From NCBI GenBank assembly GCA_033819885.1, contig JAQYUZ010000030.1:62001-126000 (forward strand): a DNA stretch of 64,000 nucleotides, in the 5' to 3' direction. The notes under the pieces were generated by a model, which had not been told where the DNA came from, did not search any database, and saw only the letters and a program-made list of their open reading frames with translations. Origin of the DNA: Microbotryomycetes sp. JL201 (taxonomy: Eukaryota > Basidiomycota > Microbotryomycetes). Below are positions 43,321 through 58,306 of this stretch, piece after piece (positions within the stretch are counted from its first letter, which is position 1; every line of letters starts with the position of its first letter). The position numbers were made by a program, and so were the translations under genes.

Positions 43321-44167
43321 AATGGGCCATTTTGTAATACAAATTCCGGCCTATTAGAAACAAGAACCGTCTCTTAATAAGCGCCTTGCCGTCCGTCATC
43401 AAGCGCTTGCAGTGCTCTACCGACTTTGTCTCAAGCCAAACGAATTCCGCTCTGGTCGTCACTCGTTGCGTGCGCTTTCGCATTCGGCGTTGCCCACAAT
43501 TGAAAACCCGCCGCCTTCGCCGCTCGGCCTAGTCTGCACGGCTGTTGGCACCATTGAAGCGCGTTGTGGCGACAGTCTAGCGCTCACATCAAATAACAAG
43601 TGTCAACAGTCTCGTCATCGAATGGCTCCCATCTTGCTTCTGGTGCAGTGAGCGACGCCCCCAAACAGTATTGCGTTCGTCGTCCAACCTGCAAGCGATC
43701 GTCTTCAAGCCTGCAGCAGGTCAGTCTTGCGTGTTTGGTTTGATTGGGCATCCGTCACTTCACACTGGAAAGCAGTCTTGGACGCGGCCACCGACTGCGT
43801 CGACAGCGGCTTGAGCAGCCATCTGCGCACCGACAATCATCGTGCGCGACTGCAGAGCGCAGCACGGCAATCAAATAGCACATCGAGGTACGACGCGAGC
43901 AAACGCGGCTCTCCGGCCATCGCCGCCGGCTGAGAGCGACTGCACCGCCCAGAGCCGAGACCGCCGAGCCAAAGCGGCTTCCGGGCCACATGCGCACTAT
44001 AGTGCAACGCATGCAGTTGCAGCATCCTTCAAGCTCTTTCATGCTGCGTAAAGGCCCAGCCGCGTCTTGCTTACGCCTCGATCACTCAGTCGACGCCACC
44101 ATGCCTGCTGCCATTATTCAGCGCACACCGTGCTAATAAGATTCTGTTCGACAGCGGCCGCGACGTC
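43321..44167. other. Intergenic region upstream of the PPP4R1-like gene
   Basis: 847 bp, GC-rich, with no convincing gene. Small frames on both strands are Arg/Ser-rich and probably chance. It should contain the PPP4R1-like promoter and 5' UTR. Confidence 0.4.
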
Positions 44168-47100
44168 ATGACAGCATCGATGGCAGCAGATGGACCGGCT
44201 CCTCCGGCTGACAAGCCGATCCGCAACAGACCGCGCTCGTCCTCCATCTCGAGCGGCTCGCCTGGGCCTGCTCCTGGTCTCCCACTACCGACTCTGTACT
44301 CGGATGCGCCTGAGTCAATACAGCATCCACCTTCCAGCGTACCGTGGACAAAGCCGAATGGTTTTGCCGCCCCCTCGACTTCCACTGGTTGGGGGTACCG
44401 GACTTCGTTGCCCGTCCCTAGCATCGTGTCTCCGACTCCTGTCGCACCCGGCAGCGTTGCGCGCACAGGTCGGCATCGAAGAACACAGAGCGTCAGTCCG
44501 CCTGGCTTTCCTATCATAAGCGCGGAGCAAGCCTCGGGATTCGCGCCAGAGTCACCTCCATCTACTTCGGCGCCGATTTCCATCCCGACAAAAGCAAACG
44601 CAAGCGTGCACTCTGGTCAAGGCATATCGAGCTCTCCGCGCGGAATATCGAGCTCACCGCGATCACCACACTTTCCTGATTCGAACCGACGGTCCAGCGG
44701 CAGTTTCAGCCTAAGGCTTGGTACGAGTCCGACGAGCCAGTCTTTCGCACAGCATTCGCCCAAAAGCTTTTCGTCATTCTCACCCGGCACGTCGCCGCCA
44801 AACGGTCACTTCCATCCGCACGCGCACCACGGCCAGCACTTCCACCCGTCGTCACACGCTGCGCTGCTTTCTGGCATTAGGTCGCACGCACTGCCGCACT
44901 CGCCGAACATGGACGCTGCCGACGAGTTTGAAAATCCAAGTACAGCAACCGACTTTGCCTTCAATTCACGTGCCAACCTGCGAGTCAAGGGAGCGAATTC
45001 TCCGCAATCATCGCCCCCATTCGGACCGACTGTTCCGGAAGCGCACCGACCATCGTCTCTTTCTCTAGAGATATCGCGCGGCTCACCCGAGCATGAGCTT
45101 CAATCCGTGCTGCACCACGGCGGCGGCATGGACGAGTCCATCAGCTCTTCGACGCCGTTTGATCGCGGAGGCGCAGTCTCACCACCACTGCTGCCGCTAC
45201 CGCCACCGTCGACTGCAGGCCGTTCACGGTCTGGCAGTTTTGGACGTGCGTCTGCGGCCAGTTCAAGTCCGTCGTCATTGGCGGCAATGTATGCAGAGCA
45301 AGACGAGCCAGTATCTGTCGGCCAAGTCGACCTGAGACGGACGCCCGAAGAGCAGCATCGTTCCAGTCCGCCCCCAGAACCCAGTCTGTTCTCGGACGCA
45401 CTGGCCATCAGCGTCGCATCAGCTTCGCAAGAAGTCGGTCTAAGCTCTCCTACTCCTCCGTCCCCTGTTTGGTCCCCTGTGGCCAGAGTGTCGCCTCGAG
45501 CAACATCCACGCCGTTGCCGGAAGTTTCAGCTTCTACAGCTTCCACGCCCGGAAGTGAGGACGGCTCGACTCCGGCACCCGTCTCTGTATCACCATCTTT
45601 AATACCCCTACCCGCGACTCCTTCTGATCTCGATTTGGATCTTGTGCCGCCACCTTCACCTGTGGGCCGAACAATTTCCTTACCGCCGCCCATCGTTGCG
45701 CCAGCTCCGTTGCCGCCTCATCTCGGCGGTCCACCTCTTCACAGCCACCATGGGCCCCAAGCTCAAGTCCGACGGAAGAATTCAAGATCGAAAATGGCAG
45801 GCCAGGCTTCAGCGACGAGCGCGACGCCCCCATTACATGGAACGGAGCACACGCCAAAAAAGCACAGTCCTTTGGCAAGTCCGGCGATCAGCCCAGACGG
45901 AGGAGGTGAGGAAGAGGACGAGGAGAAAGATCTCGACAAGATGGAGATTGCAGGAACAGGGCAAGAACAGCCACTCGAGAACCTGGATCACAACAAGCTG
46001 GACGAGACGGCTCACGAAGCTCAGCGCCATACGAATGGATTGCATCTGGAGCAGGTTCAAGAAGCAGTTAACCCGGAAGATTCAAGTCATGCAGCACATT
46101 CGCACGGCGAGTCACCTAGGTTTGAACCAGCACAACAATTCGAGTGGGACATGGACGTAGCACGGGAAGACGTCGACGAAGGTTTTTCGACCTCTTCGCC
46201 GACCTTTGGCAGCTCCGCCCTTCTGCAGGCGGAGGATCTGTCGTTGACGAGGACTGTATCGAGAGCCATGTCGTCTCAGGCGTCTGAGCAATCTTTGCCA
46301 AATACGATCGCACCTTCGAGCCTCGAGTTACCAGATCACAACCGGCCGCCGCCTCTTGTCTTGTCTCTGGACAATCTGCCATCTCGTTCTGGATCGTTCA
46401 GCAGCATGGACATTGACTCGGCTGTCGGATCGGCGCTTGAAGGTGCACGACTTGGCGAAAATAGCGAAGGCTCCATGTTTGGCTTTGAGGGTGCGTTCGG
46501 CGAGTCGTCATCGGCTCCGTCGAGTTCGAGTCACGGTATTGTCGCGCTCGACGATGGCACACTGTCGATGCTCGAGAGGATATTCTTGTGCGCAAAGAGC
46601 GAATCGCCGGACGAAAGGTACGCCCGTGTCCACTTTGGTCATCTGACCGTTTGCTGACATTCTGAGCCCGGTCAGAGCCAAAGTTGCGCATCACCTGGCT
46701 GATTGGTTACCGCAGGTTGACATTTGCGAAGCTGTCGAGTACGTACTGCCTTTGCTCGGCAACTTGGCGACAGATCAAGACGATATGGTCAAGGAAGTGT
46801 TTGCGCCTCAGCTCGATCGCATCATGTGGCACTTTTTCACCGTGAGCATCGAGTTCCGAAACACCCGTTTCTGTACTGACGTGACTTGTGCAGCAATGTC
46901 CGCTGGTCGAACTCGAGGCTACAGCGCCGGAGCACGTTTCGCCGATCGGCTCACCTGTTCCATCACGTTTCGCATTTTTCTCCGGCGATCATCTCGTCGA
47001 GCCTTCTCCGACATCAGAGAATTTTGTTTCCGAAGACGACTCTGGCTCGACATCTACGCCGCCGCCCACATCCAAGACGTCACCTTCTCATACGGAGGTG

Positions 47101-49841
47101 GCGGACGCACCGCGCATTTCGGCTACTTGTTTCACATCATTGCTTGGCGCCCTCTTGACGGATCAGGCAAGCGCGGTAGCTAAATCGGCTGAAGCCGCGT
47201 TTGTGCGGTTCTTGTGCAGGCTGAAGGACAAGCCGGTGCCAGAGCTATCGCCACCAACATCGCCCGTGACGCACTGGTTCGACACTTCTTCGGATTCGTT
47301 CTCAAACTGGAGTGCCCTGCCCGTGGAGCCGGTTCACTCTCATACGTCATACCATCCGGGAGCAGATGCCGCCAGGGTGCTCGAGGACGAATTTATCACT
47401 GGCATTGTGCTCGGACTGGCCAGGCTGGACGAGGATGAACGGGAGCACGGCAAGTCTATCGACGCTCATGACAAAGTTCGAGATGGCATGTCTTCGAGTC
47501 AGATCAAGTCGCCCATTGGCTCGTACGGCAATCAATCCGACAGCGAAGATGGTGACGCGACGCCGCCAGCAACAATTGCCATGAGTCCTGAGGAGGATAA
47601 CATTGAAGAGGACGGTTGGTTGTCAGCGGGTGTTCACACGGGCGACAATCCGTTCTCGAATGCCCATACGGCCGAAACTTGGGGCGAGCCGCTTGAAGCG
47701 TTTGCAGACAGCCCGTTTGACTTGACAAAGTCGAGTTATCCGACTTTGGGTCCCGTCGCAACCTCGTCACCTATGGATCAAGTCTATTCGTCATTTTCGC
47801 CAGACCCCGCCCATGACGAAGAGGCGTCGATCGGCAAGATGGTGTCGATGAGCTTGATAGGAGCCATTGCCGCAGCAGATTGCCTCACCCATGAAGTACT
47901 AGTCCAACAAATCTTGCCAGAGATTGACAGGATGAAGTCGGAACCCATGTTCTATGTGAGGAAGGAGGCAGCGCAGGCACTAGGACTGGTAGTGATGACT
48001 TTGCCAGTCGAGTTGGTCGAGTCTGTTGTGGTAAGTGCCTCATCTCGGACTTCTTTCGCCTCCCTGGCAAACTCGAATTGATCCCCGCCTCGCGCAGCTT
48101 CCTCTGCACTCTGCATTCGCGGCAGATTCGGTATGGCATGTGCGACGCGCTGCGTGTCTGACTCTGCCAGCCATCTGCAAGCGCCTGTCCCGTGCGCTCT
48201 TGAGGCCAAGGGCGACCGAGATGCTCAAAAATTTCAATGGCGACTCGGCTCGTCAAGTTCGAAGCGGCGCATTGGAAGTATGCGGAGAACTCATCTACAT
48301 CTTCCACGAGGACCCGGATGGCGTGCCTGATGACATTCTCAGCATCTTCTTGGGCAAGTCGATCGCAGAGCCGAATGAACCTTCCTCGTCGCCACCTCCG
48401 CCACAAGGTCTCGCCAACGACGACATTTTTGCACCGCTGCAGAGCGTGCTCGATTCGCCTCAGGACTCGTTTGCAACAAGTGAGCAACCATCCTGGCTGC
48501 CGACGTCTTCGATCAAAGACCGCGATCGGCCCGTCATGTGTGCCTTCAACTTGCCAGCCGTTGCGCTGACTATAGGCGGTAATAAATGGGACTTGCTTCG
48601 CAACTATCACCGCGAGTTGTGCCAATCAAAGGTACCAAAAGTCCGACAATCGCTAGCCTCGTCCTTGCACGAGATTGCCAAGATTGTCGGACGAGCGCAA
48701 GCTGACGAGTGCTTATTCGAGCCTTTCACTTGGTTCCTGCGCGACGTCGACCACGTTCAGGGGGCTGTTCTCGAAAACCTGCCAACCTTGTTCGATATGT
48801 TTTCGGCCCAAGTTCAGAGGCAGGCATGGGGTGCGCTACATGACGCTTGGTCAGAGATCAAAACGTGGCGAAGGCGGGAATCATTGGCCGAACAAGTCGG
48901 ACAAATGGGCCTTGAATTGTTTATTGCCGACTCGTCGTCGGAAGAGGTTTTGGCTGTGCTGCGACAAGCGTTCAGGGACAACGTCGCTTCTGTCCGTGAC
49001 AGGGCTGCATTTTCAGTACGCGCATGATCAGGGCCGCACTTTCGATTTTTTTTTCTGACTTTTGTCTGTCCCAGGTGCCTCCGCTTTTGCGAGCCACAGA
49101 TGGCGTGCCAGCAGCCCGACAAAAACTGCTCGCGTTCTTGACCGTTTTCGCCGACGATGCGAGCTATCGCAACCGCATGATCTATGCCAACAGTGTCTTG
49201 GCAGCAGTCAACAACGGTTTGACCAGGGCAAGCTTTGAGCATTGCTTCCTTGAAGTGCTCGGCAAGTTGGCGGACGACAAGGTTGTGAATGTTCGCATTT
49301 GCGTGGCCAAAATCGTTAAAGCAGCTTGCACCAACGGTAAGCGTCATAGTCGACTGCGAGATCGCAGCTCGCCTCATCATGCTTGGGTCTCGCAGGCACT
49401 CTTTATGGCGACGCGCTCTCGCGTCTACCTTTGCAAGATGTGATCAGCACTTTGGCGTCATCTGGCGACCGGGACGTTCTGTCTCTCATCGGCGATTATT
49501 ATGCTGGCCAGAGTGCAAGCTCGTCTCCTAGCGTGCAAGCGACTGCTGTCGATTCACGCAATCGCTCCGACTCTGCCGGGACTATGGACCTCGAGTCGAT
49601 ACCTACTGCTCGCACGAATCCGCACGTCCATGGAATATGCGACGACGACGATGAAGACGAGCACGATCAGCGGCAGTCGGTCAACAATGACGCAGACGAT
49701 CACGTTATGTCTGTTTACGACAAGGCTGGCGAGGGCGAGACTTCGTTCCTAGGCCTGGATGACATCGACGAAGACGCTTCCATGGACCTTGGCGACGATA
49801 GGTCAGTCTCAGAGCCGGTATCGACGTCCAACAGAAACTGA
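44168..49841 (+). CDS. Large HEAT-repeat protein, PP4 regulatory subunit 1 (PPP4R1)-like
   Basis: The first exon encodes about 780 mostly disordered residues rich in Ser/Pro with poly-acidic stretches, including a duplicated seven-residue motif GISSSPR. It then joins a folded alpha-helical part: LADWLPQVDICEAVEYVLPL, LGNLATDQDDMVKEVFAPQL, DRIMWHFF, CFTSLLGALLTDQASAVAKS, MVSMSLIGAIAAADCLTHEV, VLVQQILPEIDRMKSEPMFY, VRKEAAQALGLVVMTLPVEL, ADSVWHVRRAACLTLPAICK, FNLPAVALTIGGNKWDLLRN, VRQSLASSLHEIAKIVGRAQ, GAVLENLPTLFDMF, and YRNRMIYANSVLAAVNNGLT. The repeated VR--A/L--LG--- pattern is of HEAT type, and the arrangement resembles PPP4R1, a scaffold of protein phosphatase 4. The C-terminal exon is acidic, ending at 49841. 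Seven or so exons, about 1,700 residues. The family name is less certain than the HEAT architecture. Confidence 0.7.
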
Positions 49842-50255
49842 TTTGCTTGATGTCAGTGAACCCGTTTTGCTCGAGCGACTCGTTGACAGCGATTTTGTCG
49901 AGCTCTCTCGCGACTAGACCATGTTCCCGCGCTTATCTACTGTACATACGCTCACTGCAACGCTCTCGTCGTTTCAAGCTTTTTGATGATGTCTTTGCGG
50001 GTGCTTGTCAAGACATTCAGGCTACAGACAGCTAATTGCAGCTTTCACTTTTCTCTTGTTACAGTGTTTCCTATGACGAGTGTGTTTATGATACCCTCTC
50101 ACTTTCTGTGCCAAGAACTGATGCAACAAGACGCGCTCTCTTTTCTCCTGTGTGTGTGCGTGCGTGTGCGTGCATGTCATGTTTTACCCCTGTTTGGTTG
50201 ACGCGTCGCGAGGCCCGTGCGCGCACCGCGTTGCTCGTCTCGGACTGCGCCCACC
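49842..50255. other. Intergenic region with a GT-rich simple repeat
   Basis: Holds the 3' flank of the PPP4R1-like gene and the gamma-tubulin promoter. Around 50149-50178 there is a (GT/GC)n simple repeat. No gene seen. Confidence 0.5.
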
Positions 50256-52257
50256 ATGCCCCGCGAGATCCGTCAGTCGGCCATGTCAGCAGCTTGTGGG
50301 GTCAAACGACGCGTGCTGACGAATCGGCGGTCGTGTTCACATGTCTAGTGACGGTCTCGGCCGGCCAGGCTGGCAACCAGAGCAAGTCCTGCAGCTGGTC
50401 GCTCGTCTGACCACAAAAGTTGACTTGTCTCGTACGTTCAGTCGGATCATCATTCTGGGCACAGCTATGTGCCGAGCACGGGATCGACCGCGACGGCATG
50501 TTGTCGGAGCAGGCGCAGGCGACTTTGACCGGCGCAGGACAGCAGTACAACAACTCTGGAGTCATGGATAGGAAAGACGTCTTCTTCTACCAGGCAGACG
50601 ACGAACACTACATCCCTCGAGCGGTCATGATTGATTTGGAACCGAGGGTGAGCGCCGAATATCGCATATCCCCATGAACAATGGACCAGAGAGACTGACT
50701 GTGGTATGCATGTTGCGCTGTCAAGGTACTGGACAATATCAGAACGGGAGCGTACAAAGACTTGTACAATCCCGAAAACTTCTTTTCGGCGTCTGACGGA
50801 GGTGGCGCCGGCAACAACGTGAGCGTTCGAGCTTGACCCTTTGGCGTAGTCACAGCTAACACCCGCGCGTCCAGTGGGCAAGAGGCTACTCTGCAGGCGA
50901 GAGAGTGTATGACGAGGTCATGGAGATGATCGACAGAGAAGCGGAAGGCAGCGACAGTCTCGAGGCAAGTTATGTGCTTCACCAGACAAGCACTCCAAGT
51001 TGACACATCAAAACAGGGTTTTTTCCTATTGCATTCGATTGCCGGAGGTACCGGATCAGGTCTTGGATCATACTTGCTTGAGCGACTGAACGACAGATAT
51101 CCCAAAAAGCTCATCCAGACATACTCCGTCTTTCCGGACGCCGACAGCGGTGACGTCGTTGTACAACCCTACAACTCATTGCTCTCCATCAAACGCCTCA
51201 CGAATCATGCAGATTCCGTGGTGGTCCTCGACAATGCCGCCCTTACAAAGATCTGTCAAGACCGGTTGCATGTCCAAGTCGCGAGCTTTGCCCAAACAAA
51301 TCAACTCGTGTCGACCGTCATGTCGGCATCGACGCAGACGTTACGTTATCCTGGCTACATGAACAATGACCTCGTTGGAATGATTGCGTCTCTGATTCCG
51401 ACACCACGCTGTCACTTTTTGACAACGTCCTACACGCCTTTCACCAGTGACAAGATTGAACAGGTCAGTTTGCGCATCGTCTATACTCTCAGCTAGTGAC
51501 GGATTCCCTCGCAGGCCAAAGCTGTTCGCAAGACGACAGTCTTGGACGTGATGAGAAGGCTTTTGCAACCGAAAAACCGTCTTGTTTCAAGTCCCGCAAT
51601 ACCGAGCCGGTCGGCGTGCTACATTTCCGTTATGAACATCATTCAAGGCGAAGTCGATCCAACAGACGTGGGTTCCTTCGTTCAACGCGTGCTGTCGGCA
51701 TTTGGAAGGCTGACTTTGGCTCTGAACTAGGTTCATAAATCACTTCTCCGGATCAGAGAAAGGAATTTGGCGAATTTCATTCCGTGGGGTCCAGCTTCCA
51801 TTCAAGTCGCTTTGACAAAACAGTCTCCCTACGTCAAGTCTTCTCACCGAGTGTCTGGACTCATGCTAGCCAATCACACCGGGATTGCATCGGTAAGGAT
51901 CAAGCTCATGCGGAAAGGGAACAGCAGACTGATGTTGAACGAAATCAGATTTTCAAGCGAACGGTTCAGCAGTACGACCAGTTCAGAAAACGGAACGCCT
52001 TCATTGATGTGTACAAGAAGGAACCAATGTTCGAGAATGGCCTAGAAGAGTTTGACGATGCCAGGTACGACACTTGATGAAACAGATGCCTCGCAGCAAA
52101 AACTGACTCTTGATATCGAAACAGGGCAGTCGCGGCGGGCTTGATTGAAGAATACCAGGCTTGCGAGAAGCCAGAGTATATCGTCAGTCCTTCATGAGGG
52201 TATTGCATGTTCGAAGCTGACTCTTTGTCTCTGTAGGATTATGGAGCGCCAAAGTGA
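50256..52257 (+). CDS. TUBG: Gamma-tubulin
   Basis: Gamma-tubulin nucleates microtubules at the spindle pole body. A 16-nt first coding exon gives MPREI. The second gives [16 protein letters not shown] intron (donor gcaagt, 50382-50441) joins [20 protein letters not shown]. Then [53 protein letters not shown], the tubulin signature [107 protein letters not shown], and [20 protein letters not shown]. The last exon is DYGAPK with its stop at 52255-52257. At least nine introns. The family assignment is unambiguous: [15 protein letters not shown] and [10 protein letters not shown] are gamma-specific. Confidence 0.95.
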
Positions 52258-52405
52258 ACCGCCACGTGATGTGTCAATAGCGTGAAGAGTTATGTCTTGT
52301 TTGTAATATAACTGTTTCTTCGACGATTCGATGTGTTTTTCCGGCTCTCGTGATCGGCTTCTTTGGAATTCGCCTTGAGCTCGAACGAGTGCCTGGTCGC
52401 GAACC

Positions 52406-55400
52406 ATGTCGGTGAACGGCGACGCGGAGGAGCCGCAGACGAAAAAGAGACGTCGGCAACGTGCCAAAGTCTCGTGTATGTGAGTTGTTGCAAGACTGCG
52501 CCTCGGTCGGGAACGAGTGGGGCCCGTTGCCGGATGCTTGGCGCTACCTGTCGTCGCTGGCGCCGTGTACGAGAGCGTACATGTGCTCGAAAACGGCTCG
52601 ATGATGATCTGTTGACCAATTCGTTCCATCTGCTCACCACACCGGCCCTTGCGACTCCTTCAGCCCATGTCAGAAGCGCAAAACAAAGTGAGTCTTGAGT
52701 ACAAGTATCGACCGCATGAAGCTGATACACCGCAATTTGTAGATGCGACCAGGAAGACCCTTGCAACCAGTGCACGAGTAAGGGAATTTTCGGAAAGCGC
52801 GGCTGGCCGTTCGTTGACGAACTCCGATTGGCATCTATTCGACCTAGAGCGGAACATGGGTGACGACTGCACCTGGGACCCACCACCTCTAGCTGGACCT
52901 GTGCCAAACGACGTGGCCGAAGAGATTGGCACACTCAAGCGAAGGGTTGCACTTCTCGAGAAACGTCTCGAATCCGTTTCGCAGAAGCAAGACGAACAGT
53001 CTACTGTGCTTCAACAAGCAAAGTCTCGCAACGGATCGGAAGCCGCTTTGAGTTTCTCTCCAGCGAGAACAAGTCCAATGGTCAATTCGTATCAAGCGCC
53101 AGTCCATTCTCTGCCTCGACATCAACCGCAACAGCAGCTTCAGCACCTTTCACCTCAGGAACAAGTCTTTGGGCAGAACCCTCCATCACTGAGACCTTCG
53201 CCTGCAACACCGCATCTCAATTTGCCTCAGGAAGGACAGAGCTCAGGATCATTGACCCTAGCGCAAGTAGATCACATGAGGTCCGAGACGGAGCACGCGG
53301 CACAAGCGCTAGAAGACCTGGCTCTGCCTGTGGGCAGTCGCCGAGAGCAGCCTGCAGCCGAGCATCCCAAATCAACCGATACGGTGAGTTGCTGGGTTCA
53401 CGACAGCGGTGCTGGCCGCATTCCGATCGCGGCATTCCAGCGATCTCCGAGCAGATCCTGACATTCGTGAACTACGCACAGGAGGATGGGGCCGACAGCG
53501 TCAACCTCCGCTCCGGCGCGCTCACAACAATCTTGCTTGGGCCGGCGCAGAACACTCCAGCGGACTTGATTCAGAGTCTGCCACATCCCGAGGTCCTCGA
53601 TGTTCTCGTAGATTGGTATTTCGAGAGCGATCTCTGCTGGCTTTACCAAGTGCTTCACCGCGGCGCGTTTCAGGACGAGATCAAGGAGCTCAAGGCATTG
53701 CGAGCAAGAAGTCATCGCAACTTGGCTCGCGTCGACCCGGCTTTCCTGTCTATTCTATACGTCCTGCTCGCGTGGTCTGGCTCAGTGATTGGTCCAGTGG
53801 CGGCTCGCAAGGTGCGGCAGCACTTGTCATTTGAAGATCTGCGGTCGATGCCCGATGCGTGGCTTTCCAAAATGGAGGATTGTTTCAAGGCTGCAGCTTG
53901 GTCAGAACGACCACAAGTCCGTATAGCTCAAGCGCTTTGCTTGAGGCTCGCATACTCGAGAACGCCTCGTGAGTCCTTTGATGCGACGACTTTCAATCTT
54001 TTGACACATCTTTCACCCTGTCTAGCGCACGGGATTTTCCTCGGCCTGGAGACAAACAGCTTCTTCATCTTGCTCGGCGCTGCAAAGGGCATTTGTCAAC
54101 TGCTTGGCTTGCACAAGCTGGGACGGAACCCGATGATTATGCCGAGGTGCAATGACCCGGCTTGGCCGGCTCAACCTTGTTCGTTCAAGAGAGAGATGGC
54201 AAAGAGGATTTGGTGGTTCGTTTGTACCGAAGACCATTTGTTCAGCGTCCGACTAGGAATGGGTTCGATCCCTATGAACAGTTGTCAGTGAACAGATCGA
54301 TCGGACTTCGCTTTGCGCTCTGATGCGGCTGCTGACCTTGCGCAACTTGCTCAGATGATACAGAGTACCCGCTCGACGTAGACGACGAGGACATTGGCCT
54401 GAACGTCCTCGTTGAACCTCGACCGAGAGACTTTCTATCGGACGTATCCTTCGCGCGCATGAAGATCGGCATATCTATGCACACGGCCAAGCAGTGGTAC
54501 ACGCATCCGGAAGGAGAGGTTGACTACGACATGATTCTGTCGATTGGCGAAGACATGCAGCGCGAGCTGAGCCGATACGAGCATTATCGCGCCGACTCTA
54601 ACTCGAAACGACGACCATACCACCGTTCGCTTCTGCTGCTCGTTCAGCAGAATCGAGTGCTGCGACTACATCGACCGTATTTCATGAAAGGTTGGTCAGA
54701 CTCGCGCTTCGAGCCATCTACGAGGGACGCTCTGCAGGCCGCAAAAGACATTTGCACAGGCTTGGATGTGTTGCACGTCGATGATGGCAATCTGTCTCAT
54801 GCATTCTTCGTGTTTGCATATGGTCTTTCAGCGGTGTTTGTGCTGTTTGTGACCGTGCTCAGATTGGAAAAGCGGCACAGTGCTCCGACAGAAGAATCAA
54901 AGGAGCTGCGGCGTTTGATCGGACTGGCAAGGTCTTTCTACGCTAGGAGCGCACAAGATGAGTCGTCTCAAAGCATCAAAGAGCTTTGTCTGCAAGCGTG
55001 TGAGGTCATTGATCAACTCGCGGGCGGACGTTCGACTCTTTCGCTCAGTCGCAACACGGGCTCTGCCGTTGCAGCCATCTTTCTCAAGATTGCATCGCTC
55101 GTGCATCCTCCAGAGGCAGCAGGTGGCACGTCAAACGAAGCAAACGACTCGACTACGGCTACGAAAAGCAGCGAGCTGGGCTTGTTGGGAGTCGGAGCAG
55201 GAAACTCTGCCGACGGACTGTCTGACACGCTCGCCGCACTGTCACATTTGTTTACGTCGACGCCGAATCAGTACATGCACCATATGCTTGGCACCGAATT
55301 TGACACGAGAGGCGGACCCCAAACGGTGGCGGGGGCGACCATGTTTTCGGGCCAAGGATTCGACGACACGTTGTCGACAAATCAGTTTTCAAGCCTGCAT

Positions 55401-55721
55401 GCACCGCAACAAGATCTCGGTCTCTCGGCGTCAGCGAGTCACAACATGGCTGGATCTGGGGCGGGGATGGACGCCAACACACATCAAAACGCCGTCCTTG
55501 GAGCTGGCATGATGGCAACGACCGAGTCCGGCATTTTGTTCGACGAGCGAACGAGATCGTTCCTAGCCAGTTTTGCGCCAACCGTGGCGACGTCGCATGA
55601 TGCTCACGTGACCGGAGACGGGTCGACCAGCGTAGGTCAAACGCCAGCAAGCATGAATGAGCATGGAGCAGTGGGCCAACAAAGGTATCAGTGGGATTTG
55701 TCCCAGCTAGTCAATTGGTGA
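52406..55721 (+). CDS. Zn(II)2Cys6 transcription factor with fungal-specific regulatory domain
   Basis: The zinc cluster is split over three exons and only appears after splicing. Exon 1 (52406-52479) ends KKRRRQRAKVSC plus two bases. Exon 2 (from 52664) gives PCQKRKTK. Exon 3 gives CDQEDPCNQCT, and exon 4 supplies KRNMGDDC. The result is C-IP-C-QKRKTK-C-DQEDP-C-NQ-C, then eight residues, C. A short coiled-coil follows (EEIGTLKRRVALLEKRLESV), then a Gln/Pro/Ser linker and the Fungal_trans-type middle region (DVLVDWYFESDLCWLYQVLH, AHGIFLGLETNSFFILLGAA, EMAKRIWWFVCTEDHLFSVR, YPLDVDDEDI). The C-terminal exon is Gly/Ser/Asn-rich and ends LSQLVNW. The IWW and DD-D landmarks are typical of this domain. 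Its targets are unknown. Confidence 0.87.
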
Positions 55722-55887
55722 AACGAGTTCTGGGCTGAGGGCGTGGAGGCCGAGTACGTAGCGAGGTTTTACTTTGCCCATCTTTCCATGATCGCATCAT
55801 GTCACGCATAATTGACATCGATTTCCAATTGTATTGTAATGGGGCCAGCCGCGGCGGTTCAGCCCGTTTCCGCCACCTCCGTCAACC

Positions 55888-58060
<2,173 letters not shown>

Positions 58061-58306
58061 TCGGTCAGGGACGTTGTATTTCGATGTCCGTTCAGAGTCT
58101 ATCATTGTCTACTTTTGTAATGATGTTGCAGCCTGAGCCTACTACGTTTCATGATCGACTTGGCAAATATGAGCGGGGCCGAGTGCTGACGAGGCGCTCG
58201 TTTCGTATCTCGTCTCACACTGTGCCCTGACTTTGCCCGTTGCACTCGAGACTCGAGCGTCACACATTGCCAGTGCTCATAAGAACAAGCTGGACACTGG
58301 ATTACG

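Noticed and set aside
44618-44662. Duplicated 21-bp unit in the PPP4R1-like gene as a mobile or regulatory repeat
   Set aside because: It encodes the repeated peptide GISSSPR in a disordered region and is best explained as coding-sequence slippage.
50149-50178. GT-rich run as a telomere-like or CRISPR-like repeat
   Set aside because: It is a short irregular (GT/GC)n simple repeat without fixed unit or spacers.
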